Origin: Heterotrichella gracilis
Lineage: Eukaryota; Sar; Xanthophyceae; Tribonematales; Xanthonemataceae
Length of the DNA stretch: 64,000 bases
Assembly (NCBI GenBank): GCA_032358255.1
Contig: JAULBX010005887.1
Coordinates: forward strand, 1 to 64,000
Direction: 5' to 3'
The notes under the pieces were generated by a model. The model saw nothing but the letters and a program-made list of their open reading frames with translations, had not been told where the DNA came from and did no database searches. Positions 37,701 through 49,342 of the stretch are shown in pieces; within the stretch, counting starts at the first letter, position 1; each line of letters begins with the position of its first letter. A program made the position numbers and the translations under genes.

Positions 37701-40700
37701 GCTGCAAGGGGATATGGAATGCGGAGGTAGAGTAGGTGTATGGTTTATGGTGTGTGGCTTACCCCCATCAGCCCTGAGCCAAAGGACTTGAGCCCCGAGG
37801 GGTTGAGTGAGGTGAGTGACTGGGCCGCGCGCTGCATCCAGTTGCCACCACCACCACCATCCCCACCACCACCACCACCACCACCCAGCAGGGGGGTGGG
37901 TGCGTGGCTGCCGGTGGACGAGGAGGGGGTGTCTCCGCCCTACGGAGAAGAGGGGAAGGCAAATGTTGTCGCATGTTTGGTTAGATAGGCTGGTAATAGG
38001 GGTGTAGGGTCGAAACAGGCAATGTCATCACTGTAGCATACCATTATGCATATGCTTTGCCAGATTGAACAATGCTCGCCCTCCACATACCCTCCTCTAG
38101 GGTATGCGCCCAAGCACCACCCTCCACACACCCCACCATCACCCCACACCCACCTGCAGTGCTGCCCCCCGCACAGGAGAGGACCCCCCACCGCTCGACC
38201 CCCCACCCCCACCCCCGGCAGGGGACGCAGCCAGCGACGCGCTCCGCCTGGGTACCCCCCCTTTCACCCCCCCACCACCCCCATGCTCCCCTTGCTCACT
38301 AGCAGACCTGGGGCCTGGGGTGGTGCCCCCCCACAGGCCCCTAGGGTTTAGGCTCATGGGGTTTAGGGTATCCAGGTAGGCTGCGAAGGACGAGCCTGCA
38401 TTTCTGTCGATGCCATACACCTGAGAGTAGTCGGAGAGGAACTCCCACACGTCGCGGGTGCCTGGGGGAGGGGGGGAGGGTAGGTCAGGGCAGGTGGGGA
38501 GGGGAAGAAAAGGGGGAGGGCGGTAAACAGGGGAAGGCAGAGGACGAAAGTGGCTGTACTGTATATAATATTAATCTTGGTATGTACCACCGTGCATTTT
38601 CCTTCAATGCCATAGACCTGAGAAGAGCGAGCCAGGTGCTTAACCAGTCAGTCACCACCACCACCACCACCACCACCACCACCGCCAAGGGTTTACTACT
38701 ATAAGTAACTAGTTAGTATACCCCTGCCACCCACCTGCCAGCTGCTCCTCCGCCAGCAGCCCCTGCAGGAATCTGTCCAGCTGGTCGCGCCTCTCCTCCA
38801 CAAAGTCCACGGCGGTGTTGTGGAAAAAGATGCGCTTGGGGGGAAGCTTCAGGCCGCGTGCTCGGAACACAGGGTCCTCGCGCAGCTGCCTGCGGGAGGA
38901 AAGGGGGGTATTTGGATAAGAGTACGCGCTGATTTCAGGGTTTTACAGATTAGAGCTAGGGTTTTGAGCTAGGGAGCTTGAGGCCGCGTGCTTGGAACAC
39001 AGGGTCCTCACGCAGCTGCCTGGAGATGGTGGAGGGAAGGGCTTAGGGTATCAACATAAGGGATACTTTCAGGGTTCCAAGGTGGGGTTTTCTGTTGCCA
39101 TCATCAGGTCATGCTTCCACATTTCCTACCCCTCCCCTCTGTGGGATCAGAACCCTATCATGGCTTAGGGTGTCAGGGTGCTAGGGTGTCAGGGTGTTAG
39201 GGTTTTGGGCTAGGGTTCCCCACCTGCTCATGCTCTCAAAGTTCCTGAACCTGCGTGACACAGTCCACTCCCCGCTGTCGTCCGCCACGCGAATCTTGTA
39301 CATCACCACGTCCTTGGAGCCCTCAGAGCTCAGCTCAGCAGCAACAACCTGCGCCAGGGTGTAGGGTTTCAGGATTAGGGTTCAGAGGGTAGGGTGTAGG
39401 GTTTTGGAGCCCTCAGAGCTCAGCTCAGCAGCAACAACCTGCGCCAGGGTGTAGGGTTTCAGGATTAGGGTTCAAGCGGTAGGGTTCAGGGGGTGGGTTT
39501 AGGGTTTTGGAGCCCTCAGAGCTGGGTTCAGCGGCAACAACCTGCGGCAGGAGGTAGGGTTTAGGGTTTTAGAGCCCTCGAAGCTGAGCTGAGCAGCAGC
39601 GAGCTGCGCCAGGGGTGCTTTGTTCGTGGTTGAGGATTTTGGCGCTGATAGTTGTAATTTGGAGTGAGGCGCTGGTTTAAAACACACATCCATTATGTCA
39701 CTCGCCACCCCCACCACCAGAAAACAGGCAATCTTACACAGGCACCCCCTGCACACCTATAAGAACCCACGACCACAACCGCCACCCACCTTTGCTCGCG
39801 CTCGCCCCACAAACCCAATCCTCCCCCTCCTGCCCCGCTCCCCACCACCACCACCACTCCCCTTGCCACCAGAGGAAGAAACAGCGCCAGATTCATGGCC
39901 CCCTCCCTTGCGCACCCCACCACCACCATCCGCCCTTCGCACGCCTTGGGGATGTTCGCCCTGCCGCTGGGGATTGTGTCCTGGCTGCTGGGGATTGGAG
40001 CTCTGTCTTTGGGGAGTGGACCCAGGCTGCTGGGGAGTGGAACCCTGTCTTTGGGGATTGGAGCTCTGAGAATGGGGGCTGGCATAGGTGGCTGACCGCG
40101 AGAGGGGGTGTGAGCCCCCCACCCCCATCTCACCACCAGCCGCTGTCCCCACCCGTGAGGCGGCAGTGGGTGCTGCTTCCATGCTTCGAGACCGCACGTG
40201 GATGGTGTGGCGGGGGTGGTGGGGTCCATCTGAAGGACCCGGGGCTTCCTGCAAGGGGGGCGTGCGCAGGATGTTTGTAAAGGTGGGAGGACAGGTGAGC
40301 AAAAAGACATTTGAAAGGGACATGGACACACGGATATTAGACAAAGAGACCCAGAGTAAGCATTCTAAATTCCAACACGTGGCGCAGAACAGAAAACTTG
40401 TTGGTGCCACACACATGTTGCATTGTGGCTCAAGAACACACCCAGAAAATGCCAAATGCAGCATTTGGTTCACAAAACTGCAAGTGACACACCACCATGC
40501 ATGCAACTTGCCCATCGCCTGAATCAAGCGGCCTGATCCCACCTTGCTGACGTCGGCTCCCTGCCGCACCCCCTGCTCCCCTCTCCCGCCACCGCCGCCA
40601 CCCTCCACAGGCGCCACCCCTGATGCTGCCCGCTTGTGCTTTCCCCCTTGCCCACCACCACCACCACCACCACCACCACTGCCACCGCTCTTCTGCTGCT

Positions 40701-43700
40701 GCTGCTGCTTGTGCTGTGATGACTCAGCCATGGCGCTCTGCCTAGCCCGCTCCTCAAACTCCCATAGGCCTGTAGGCACCGCATGCACAAGTTCAAATTG
40801 GTGGACAAAATGGAAACAGATATTAAATTCTGCCTAGCCCGCTCCTCAAACTCCCATAGGCCTAAATAGGTAGAAGGAAATGGTACACAAAACCACCCGT
40901 TTGGTAAACCTAGCACGCCTCACACAACTGCCGAAAGCCAGTCAAGATGCTGGTAGAATTCTACCCGTTGTGACAAGTATATACCTTGGAACTCCCATGG
41001 CCTGCACAAGCAGGCTGTGCCTTACATAAACATCCAGCAGAATAAAACGAAGTTCATGCAACCCCCACCCACCTGCCATGGCCTTTGGCGCCGGCCCCGG
41101 TCCCCCCACCCCCACCCCCTGCCCCCCCTCCTCAGGCACCTCCGCCCGCCTCAGCACCTGCACCTGAAGCAGCTGCAGCAGCCACTGCAGGGAAGGAGGA
41201 GGAGTTAGGAAGTTTTTAGGGTTTTGGACACACCCTAAACCATAAACAGTGAAACCCTGGGACCTGGCAGCTAGAGTAGCCACTGCGGGAGGAGGGAAGG
41301 GCTCTCATAGGGCTCAGAAACTTCCCGAGAGAGGCCACAATGACAAAAGTGCGCAATACTCATGTATTAATGGTAAAGGACCCAATTTCTCTTTCTGGAC
41401 AATGATATATCCCAGAATGATGTCAGAATTCTAATTGATGAAATGGCCAGAGCGCCATTAAGGGCAACAATAACCCAGGGACTGCAGCGATTTCTTACAG
41501 TCTCAACCAGGCTCCCCACTGATCTCGACTGTCAAATAACGAGCAAAATTGCGCCACCCACCTTGTTGATCTGGTAGGGTGTGCCGAACATCTGGGGCGA
41601 TTGGTCGCAGCAGGCATGTGGCCATGAGCTCGCGCACCTTCCAGTTCAACTCCAAACCCTAAACCCTCATACCGCCCATCACTGACATGCATGCATAAAC
41701 CACATGATCCTGGTGACCTGGCAAGCTGCAATTCCCACGCGCTTGGGGGATATTTCCCCCAGCAAATCACTCAAGTAATCCAGGACCCCACCTTGTTGAT
41801 CTGGTATGGTGTGCCGAACATCATGATTGGTCGCAGCAGGCATGTGGCCATGAGCTCGTCCCCCTTAACCCCACACCCTGAACCCCGATACCGCCCACAT
41901 TGCTGATCTAGGAGGATGTGATTCACCCGCGCATTGGGGTTACTTTCCACGGCAAATCACCCAACCATGAAACCCCACCTTGTTGATTTGGTATGGTGTG
42001 CCGAACATCATGATTGGTCGCAGCAGGCATGTGGCCATGAGCTCGCGCACCGATGAGCGCAGGATTGGCCGCTGCGCCTCCGCAGGGTCGAGCAGGAGGG
42101 TGACCAAGCCATCGGACACCTTCTGGAGCGCCTGGGAATTGCAAACATAACTATCAAATATCCATCCTTTGATTGAATATTATAATAAATGATTATCTTA
42201 ATGGCTGCAGAATTGGCCGCTGCGCCTCTGCAGGGTCGAGCAGGAGGGTGACCAAGCCATGGCACACCTTGTGGAGCGCCTGGAGATTGCAAACAATCGT
42301 AAATCAAATATATATATTTAGATTATTATGAATTATTATTAGCTTTTTGTTACTTGTTAAATGCAACCCGGCCCGGGTTGGCTCCCTCATGACAATCTCA
42401 AAAATTCTAATTTAATATAACCACTATTTATTAGCGTCCACCCTCTTCCAGCATACCGTGATCAGCGATTTCTTTTTTATTAGCTACCGCAAAGGGTTTA
42501 GGGTTAGGGTTAGGTGCAGCGTCCCTTTGCGCGTGGTGCAGTAAAACCTGGCCGCTTCTCACAAACTTGTTGATGTCTGCAGATTATGGCTGCAATACTC
42601 CACTGCTTGCTGAAAAGGTGCAGGTCGGTAAGGTTGCAGGGCACGCGCCAAACTTGCTGTACTAGGGTGCAGCGCCCCTTTGCGCGTGGGTAAAATATGG
42701 CCGCATCTCACAAACGTGTTGATGTCTGCAGATTATGGCTGCTGTACTCCACTGCTCGCTGGAATTGGGCTAATGGGCGCCACCCACACAACCCAAAACT
42801 TCACACCCACACCCACCCACCAACCCACTCACCTTGTAGTGCCCATCTGGTGTCCGAAATGCAGGGTGCAGGTTCTTCTCCGCGCACATCTCCCGCCTAT
42901 AAGCCTTCTCCCGCGCCTGTGCACTCATGCGTGCACTCCCAAGAAAAAGCACCACCCGCACACCCACATTACCCCCTCACCCCACCTCGACACACCCACA
43001 CCCACCAACCCACCCACTCACCCGGTAGTGGCCATCTGGTGTCCGAAATGCCGGGTGCAGGTTCTTCTCCGCGCGCATCTCCTGTCGAAAGGCCTTCTCG
43101 CGCGCCTGTGCGCTCATGTCTGCGAAGGTCTGTGGCCCCATGCCCGCAAGGATGCTGTCCTTGGTGTCGCGGTACAGCTCCAGCTGCTCCATAAGCAGCT
43201 CGGACACGTCCCTGCGGGGTTTGGTAGGGTTTTAATAGAAATTTTGTAGGGTGTCAGTACGGTTTGGCGTCGTGGTGTAGCTCAAGCTGCTCCATCAGCA
43301 GCTCGGACACATCCCTGGAGGGTTTTGGTAGGGCTTTGGTAGGGTTATAGTAGTTTTTTTAGGGTTTGGGGAGGGTTTGGGGGAGGGGTGCTGTCCTTGG
43401 TGTCGCGGTGCAGCTCAAGCTGCTCCATAAGCAGCTCAGACACGTCCCTGCAGGGTTTTGGTAGGGCTTTGGTAGGGTTTAGGAGGGTTTGGCTAGGGCT
43501 GCCATTTCTTGTCGGCGCGTCATGTGCGCACCTCTTGACACATTCTAGGGGACAGCAAATGTTGGGTACCCTAGGGCATGTAGGGTTTGGGAGCTTCCCT
43601 AAACTCCAGCGCCTGCTGCATGCCCCCACACCCATGCGGGCCCCACTCCCCCACACACCCACCCAACACACCCCCACCCGCACCTCAGCAGCATGTTGCG

Positions 43701-45204
43701 CACATGCACCCTCCTGGGCCCCCCTACCCACCCGCCACCACCACCCTCCCCAATCCCCACCCGCACCTGAGCAGCATGTTGCGCAGGTCTACCCTCCTTG
43801 CCCGCTGCGCCACCTCAGCGAATGCGTTGCTCAGGATTCGGCGCATCTCAGCGGGAAACTCCCTGTCTGGGGTCAGGGTGGAGTACCAGGAGTCGTACAC
43901 AAACTGGGGAGGGAAACGGGGGGTGAGGAGGGCGAGAGGTGGGTCAGCAGGCGTGAGGGGTGATGGCTAGTGGGGGGGGAGGTGGGAGCAACAAGGTTGA
44001 CAGAGGGCGGTGTGCAGGTGGGGTGGTGGGTATGTGGCAGTGTTAGTCTTTGTACCAATAAGGGGAGGGGACCGCACCCTTGGATGATGCTTCTCACCCA
44101 CAGACCCACACCCACACACTCTAGAGGATGTGTCCCACACGCTCCAACCCACACACCTCCTGTATGATGCTCAAAACCCTAGCTCTGAACCCTAAATCCT
44201 ACACACACCGTTGCTCCCTAGCTCAAAACCCTAGCTGTAAACCCTCAACCCTACACACACCTCCTGTATGATGCTCCCCAGCAGGGTCTCCCAGGCGTGC
44301 TCCACCACGGGCGCCCTCACTTTGTCCTTCCATGCCGTGTCCCCCTTGGGCCCCTCGCTGGCAGTGGGTGTGGTGAGGGGTGGGTGGGAGTTAAACCTGC
44401 GCCACCAGGTGCGCTTCATTTGCGTGGATGGGGTGGGGCAGGTGAAGGTGGGGTGGGGAGGGGCGGGGTGGGTACACAGGGCCGGGGTGCAAAATAACAA
44501 CTGTGTGCCTCCATTCCAGCCCACCATGCACGTGTGGTTGGTTAGGTGAGTTGGTGTAGGCTGGGGGTGCGTCAAGGTGGCCGCAATCGCAAATGGTGGG
44601 GTAGGGGGTGATGAAGGTGGGTGGACGTGGTGTGGGGTGGGGGTGTGGGTGCCAGGTAGGATAAAACTCTATGATATTCACGTTACGTTTTTTGTTCAAG
44701 TGCCACACCTGCGCCTCCAGCTGCGCTTGCCCAGTGGGGCCTCTGGTGCCTTGGGTGCCAGGTAGGACATGACCACCGTGACTAAGCCAAGGGCCAGCGG
44801 CAGGTTGAGCCACATCGTGCTGCTGGTCACTGCAGGGGTGGTGGGGAGTGGGTGAGCGGTGGGTGGTGGTGGTGGGTGCAGGTGGGTGGGGCGGTGGGGC
44901 ATTGGCGGGGGAAGAGGAAGGGGTAAATATATGGGAGAAGGACTGAGTTGGGCAGCTGCGATATGAGCAGCATGACAAGGCAAAAGGGCTAAACGGCAGG
45001 TTGAGGTTGGCGCACTGTGCAGGTGCCTGGGTGGGTGGGAGGGTATCCCTGGGCCGTACTTGTTAGGAGCCATGCCACCACGAACGCAAGAAGCAGCAGC
45101 TTCGCCACCTGCTGCGCTGTTTTCTCAAGGATGGTGTTGACGGGGGGCTGTGCCTCGGCCGAGGTGGCCTCGGTGCTCTTTTGTTCCCCTCCTTGCTCAG
45201 CCAT
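34729..45204 (-). CDS. Sorting nexin with PXA, PX and Nexin_C domains
   Basis: Member of the SNX13/14/19/25-Mdm1 group: ER-anchored proteins that tether membranes and carry lipids. Nineteen exons keep phase and give 1171 residues: 45204-45060, 44829-44709, 44396-44261, 43903-43767, 43211-43022, 42131-41979, 41184-41073, 40769-40543, 40248-39790, 39348-39224, 38889-38735, 38461-38154, 37939-37763, 37701-37501, 37031-36816, 36422-36282, 35737-35549, 35293-35112, 34870-34729. Two N-terminal membrane segments (VAKLLLLAFVVAWLL; WLNLPLALGLVTVVMSYLA), PXA at ~110-300, a Ser/Gln/Gly-rich linker, PX at ~570-690 (SRRFRNFESMSRQL, LPPKRIFF), and Nexin_C at ~975-1150 (LYEIVDCVFQLQTRGFFRRQ, LWPGGRWF). No RGS domain is visible. 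The start at 45204 is the first ATG; the frame upstream begins with GTG. Introns are full of exon-border copies. Exon 12 includes translated telomere-like DNA. Confidence 0.93.
35831..35936 (-). repeat. Copy of sorting nexin exon 17
   Basis: About 105 bases nearly identical to 35635-35740, including CAGCTGGGTGTGCAGGGTCA, the AATTGGCGCGCAGCGCTGAA block and the acceptor border CACCTGCGGGATGTGG. It is one of the best preserved copies and therefore probably recent. A similar copy of exon 16 is at 36150-36215. Confidence 0.9.
38966..39022 (-). repeat. Copy of sorting nexin exon 11 border
   Basis: Repeats GGGAGCTTGAGGCCGCGTGC, GGAACACAGGGTCCTC and CGCAGCTGCCTG of 38848-38891. Further copies of exon 10 (CCTCAGAGCTCAGCTCAGCA, GCAACAACCTGCGCCAGGGT) lie at about 39405-39450, 39508-39548 and 39570-39610, each followed by TAGGGTTTCAGG or TAGGGTTTAGGG. 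Confidence 0.88.
41556..41862 (-). repeat. Two copies of sorting nexin exon 6 end
   Basis: 41556-41640 and 41791-41862 repeat CACCTTGTTGATCTGGTATG, GTGTGCCGAACATC and CGCAGCAGGCATGTGGCCAT of the real exon edge at 41979-42045. A third copy, of the opposite exon edge (CGCTGCGCCTCTGCAGGGTC), is at 42209-42285. Confidence 0.9.
42515..42767. repeat. Direct repeat pair inside sorting nexin intron 5
   Basis: 42515-42612 and 42669-42767 share GTGCAGCG(T/C)CCCTTTGCGCG, CTCACAAAC(T/G)TGTTGATG and TCTGCAGATTATGGCTGC. I could not match the unit to any exon of this gene. A GGGTTTAGGGTTAGGGTTAG tract at about 42493-42514 abuts the first copy. Confidence 0.8.
42836..43470 (-). repeat. Copies flanking sorting nexin exon 5
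   Basis: 42836-42935 copies the 3' half of exon 5 with its reading frame open (EKNLHPAFRTPDGHYK versus EKNLHPAFRTPDGHYR) and its donor. 43262-43330 and 43388-43470 copy the 5' half (AGCTCAAGCTGCTCCAT, AGCAGCTCxGACAC), followed by GGGTTTTGGTAGGGC tracts. Thus both edges of one exon have been duplicated outward. Confidence 0.88.
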
Positions 45205-46191
45205 CGCTCGTTCTGCCACTACACGCTGGCAGGAGGCGCCATGGCCGGCTACACTACAGTCTTCAGCTAGGAAAGACGGTTACACTGCACCGATTTGTTC
45301 AATGTGAGAGCTTGGGTAGTGGTTCAAAGCGCTGGTCTCGTAGGAATGCATGCCACAGCACATAATTGACCCGCTGGAGTCGTTCCCAGATCGTCCAGCT
45401 GACGAGCAACGTAGGCCCTATTGCAATGCCTTCGATAATGTTGCACTTCAGTTCCGGTATGCCCAGTAAAGCTGGCGACAGTGAGGTGGACAATTTTGGG
45501 CACCATACAATTTCAAGGGGGAAAACGGTCGATGTGCATGCATTTGCGAGTCCTCCAAAAAGGTCAACGTTTCAGAAAACGTCCTTGAATGTACTGCCTT
45601 GCGACATTAGCTCTATGCTTCCTGGTCATCTGTACCTGTACAACGCACTTCCAGTACCATAACATACCCGCAGCAACCTTCTGACACGCATGCATGCCTG
45701 CGCTCGTACAGCGCAAGAAGTACAGATAGCTCTGTCCACAGCTAGCGCTCGGTTGCGGTGCAGGCCTGCGGTTGCAGTGTCTGAACGCTTTTTATTCCAA
45801 GGCAACAGGGCTCGGGTGTATCGGTGCTCCGCTTGAAATGGTCCCAAGGTGATATTGCCTGATGCGTTGTCGATGACCCCGAAAGCACCCCGAGAGCAAT
45901 TGAACTGACCCAACCCACAACTTTTGTTGTGCAAGAGTTTGAAGTTTGCAAGCTGAGGTCGTTGGACACCTCTTAGTACCGTCCAGCAACAGACAGCAGA
46001 ACCTATTGGTCAGAGACCTATGGCTTGGACCGTTTTAGCCCTTTCCTTTACCTTGGTTTGCACCCTTGGTGTAACGTTGGACTACTGGTAGTGCACGTAT
46101 CCAACATAGGGTAAGCGTTCCTCTTATTCCCAGCACCCACTACTCCTTCTCTGGTATAATCTACCGTGGTCAACCCTGCTACCCAAGTGCC
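45205..46191. promoter_or_regulatory. Shared divergent promoter of nexin and VASt genes
   Basis: 987 bases lie between the two outward-facing start codons. No telomere-like tract and no exon copy is present. The codon-poor open frames inside (45366-45662, 45626-45934) have no splice support. No TATA box was recognised. Shared control of two lipid-transfer genes is an inference from layout. Confidence 0.45.
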
Positions 46192-48426
46192 ATGGCCAGA
46201 CTATGGGCTCGAGTGGCCTCAGTGCCCCTTCCGGCGTTGGGCTCGCCAGCCCTTGCTGTACCTGCGGGCATTGTGCTGCTACTGCTCTTGAAGCGCTCTA
46301 AAAGTAAAGGGAGGACGCCGCTACACTCCTTGTCCAGGGTGAGTCCTCAGTACTACTACAGCTTGTGCTTTGAGCCAGCCTGCCTGGTGGTATTGCGACA
46401 GGAGGGTGGTGGGTGTGCATCCCAAGGTATCATAAACTCTGTACTGTAAACCACTTACATTGAACCCAGCCTGGTGAAGTACTGGTATCGTGGGCTGGAG
46501 GGTAGCGCCCTCCTCTTCACTGACCATTGTGCCTGATCCTAGACAGGCAGGACCTTGTGCTTTGCCCCAGACCCACCAGCACTACAACAATGACTCTGAC
46601 TGTTGCCTCCCCAGGAGCTGAGAGTATCCGCCAGCAAGGACCACCCCTCAGCAGACTTTGCAGCTGCGTCCACCACTGGCCAGTTTGTTGCTCCCACCCC
46701 CCTGCAGCACGCCCTGCTCGAGCTGGAAGTGCCCTTCACTGTCCCAGAGCTGTGGCACCTGCTACTGGTACGATTTTCAACTCCTATGGCCAGTCATAAG
46801 GCCAGAGATGGATGCTGGCCAGAGGTGGATGCTTTGGAAGCATACTTGCCAAGTACCCCTTTCTGTACTGGTCTTCTACAGTACTCCTAAGCACTGGTAT
46901 AGGAGTGAAGAAATGAAATTGCCTCGGAATATATGTGTTTGGAAGCATCCTTGCCATGCTTTGGTCGCCAAAGTTCCAGAGCCCTAATTGTTCACTGTTT
47001 GTCCCAACTTTTGCAGGACGACCCAGCACCAATCATGGCACTATTGGCTCAAAAATACGAGCTGAAGGACCTTACAGACACGCACTGGTTTCAGCAAGGC
47101 AAGTCCAACCCCACAAGCTGCAATTACCTCATATGACTTCCAGTCAACTAAGCAGAAATTTTGTTTAAGTGCATTTGTCTTGGTGCCTTGGTTTGGAATG
47201 TTTTTAAGTGCAGTTAGTCATGCCACCAGGTGGAGCCCGTGCAGTCCACAGCCCTGACCCACGCCCTGTGTGTTTCAGACGAGGTGCCGCTGCGCACCAT
47301 CACCTACACCAAGCCCTTGAGCGTGCCCTTTGCGCCCAAGGAGACCACGTGCATAGAGGAGTACCAGTGCCTCACGCGCAGCCAGACGGGCTTTGCGGTG
47401 TCCATCAAAGTGCGCACGCCGCAGGTGCGCCCTCCCTCGATGGAAAAGACTGTCTCAGCTGTGTTATGGCCGGCCAGTGCACGGCAGCATGCTGACATTG
47501 TGCAAAGTGCTGTGCACGGTGCCTTCAACCATGCAGTCACATGCTGGTCAGACGAGAAACCAATGTGCACAATACAGTACTGAGAGAAAGAAAGGGAACG
47601 CACAGAGGCGTACTGCTTAAACAATAGATTTGTAAGCATTATCGCTTAAATATTAAAGTTGTAAGCATTCTTACATGCTCTTCGTGCCTGGCGAGGGTGC
47701 AGGCCCTCTTGGGTGTCGCCTTCAACAACCGTCTGCAAATCACCCCGTTCATTACTGCAAGGACAGCAAACACAAATGACATGCCCTGTACATGGCTGGT
47801 GTTGCAGGTCCCCTTTGGCGGCGCCTTCCACAACCACGTGATGTACGTTGTGGAGTCAATGGGGGCCAGCGCCTCGCGTGTGCAGGTCAGCGGCGAGGTT
47901 GTGTTTGGGAAGCGGGTGCCGGGCATCGGGCGCATCATCAACCACTCGTCAGTGGAGGTGCGGTGGCGGAATGCTGCATTAGGCCCCAGGGACACGGGTG
48001 TGTGGCATTTGCTCGTGGCTTACGTTGTTGTTTTGTCGATTTAGCTCCTAATTACAACAATGGGGCCATCGGTGTGATCTTTGTGGCGCCTATTCATGTC
48101 CCCCTTTTCTGCCCCGAGCGCCATGTAGTGATACTCCCCCTTTTCCCTGCATGGTATAGGGCATGCGGCAGTACTACAGTGACATGCGGAGCATGCTGCT
48201 GGTTGCACAGCCATCGCTATCTCTAGCCGCACAGACGACACCGCATGTCGCACAAAGCGCGCCGACATCGCCCCTCGCCCAGCATGGCATGCCGCGCCCA
48301 GCCCAAAGTGCACCCGTGTCCCCCCATGGTTCCTCCAATGGTTCTGCACGCCAGCACCGGCGCCACAAGCACCGGCGCCAGCCCGCTTTCACGCACCCCA
48401 TGTCGCCCCTGCGCATCATGTACTAG
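46192..48426 (+). CDS. VASt-domain lipid-transfer protein
   Basis: Likely sterol/lipid carrier anchored in the ER, related to the VASt (StART-like) domain of Lam/Ysp2, GRAMD1/Aster and plant VAD1. Exons in phase: 46192-46338, 46615-46767, 47017-47098, 47279-47424, 47808-47957, 48160-48426; 314 residues. An N-terminal membrane segment (ALAVPAGIVLLLLL) is followed by KRSKSKGR. The VASt region runs from ~86 to ~240: FTVPELWHLLLDDPAPIM, RTITYTKPLSVPF, VSGEVVFGKRVPGI, GMRQYYSDM. The tail is His/Arg/Ser/Pro-rich. There is no GRAM domain, and the membrane anchor is N-terminal rather than C-terminal as in most relatives. Intron 3 starts with GC (CAAG|GCAAGT), a GC-AG intron. Introns contain no telomere-like tracts or exon copies. 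Confidence 0.88.
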
Positions 48427-48667
48427 TCGCCCAGGGCTGCACCGCGGTGCATGTAGAGGCGCACGCTGGTCAGCAGCGCGCGTGGTGAGTACACCCACCC
48501 CTAACACCAGTGCACCTAGTTACTATTTGTGTCCCTATTTATAGTATGGAGTAGCATTGCCCTGGGGCACATGGGCGGGTGCATGGGGTCCAGGGGGGGA
48601 TGAGGCATGGTTCAATGTGAAAAAAGATGCAATTGCAGTGCCTGGCGTACCGACATGTGTCCATGCA

Positions 48668-49342
48668 ATGCAGATCATGAAGCGAGGCCTGTGCCGCGAC
48701 CTCAAGTCTGCCTTCGATTGCTATATCACCGAATGCCAGCCGCACCTATCGCAGCCCCAACCGCCCACTGACCATGCCCGCGATACCAATCCACTCCATG
48801 CAGCCTTCCGCCACTTTGCGCCGCAGCCGCCAGACCGGGTGATGGCAATCCCAGCCGCCAAACGGTGGCCGCCGACCCTTGAAGATGTGGCATTCCTGCT
48901 GCCGCAATACGTACGGGAAGGGGTCTTTGCGCCAGCGGGGTCCGTGCTCATAGCTGCAGACAAGGGGCCAACAGCACGCCACAGCTGGTTTGGTGCAGAG
49001 GGGGCCAGTTCAGCCGCTCCTCACAATGCATCCCCAGCCGCCGCCTCTTCAACCACCACTTCACCAGCCAGTGTATCACCACCCAGTGCAGCGCCGGTCG
49101 TTCCACCAGCCATTGGCAGCGCCCCGCGGGCTGCATGCATCTCCGCCGCCGCACTGGCCTGGGGTGGTCTGGCGGCGTGGCGGCAGGCGGGGCTGGCGGT
49201 GGCACAGCGGGATCCAGGGGTTGGTGCTGCACGGTGGCGGCAGGGGGGGGATGAATTCCCGTTCTTGCACCCGGCAGAGGCGTGGCTGTGTGCGGCGGCG
49301 CTGGTGGCCTGCTGGTGGGTGGTCACCGAGGGGCTGCCATAG
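48668..49342 (+). CDS. Hypothetical ORF with C-terminal hydrophobic segments
   Basis: Open frame of 224 codons from the first in-frame ATG at 48668 (MQIMKRGLCRDLKSAF). The frame is open further upstream to 48557 without an ATG, and AATGCAG just before 48671 could be an acceptor, so this may be a 3' exon of an unseen transcript. A Ser/Ala/Pro-rich middle is followed by two hydrophobic stretches (AACISAAALAWGGLAAW; AWLCAAALVACWWVV). No family recognised. It lies 240 bases after the VASt gene stop in the same direction and could be an extended or alternative 3' part of it. Confidence 0.3.
   Translation: MQIMKRGLCRDLKSAFDCYITECQPHLSQPQPPTDHARDTNPLHAAFRHFAPQPPDRVMAIPAAKRWPPTLEDVAFLLPQYVREGVFAPAGSVLIAADKGPTARHSWFGAEGASSAAPHNASPAAASSTTTSPASVSPPSAAPVVPPAIGSAPRAACISAAALAWGGLAAWRQAGLAVAQRDPGVGAARWRQGGDEFPFLHPAEAWLCAAALVACWWVVTEGLP

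Noticed and set aside
45366-45934. Open frames inside the nexin/VASt divergent promoter
   Set aside because: Short, on both strands, without splice context or family resemblance.
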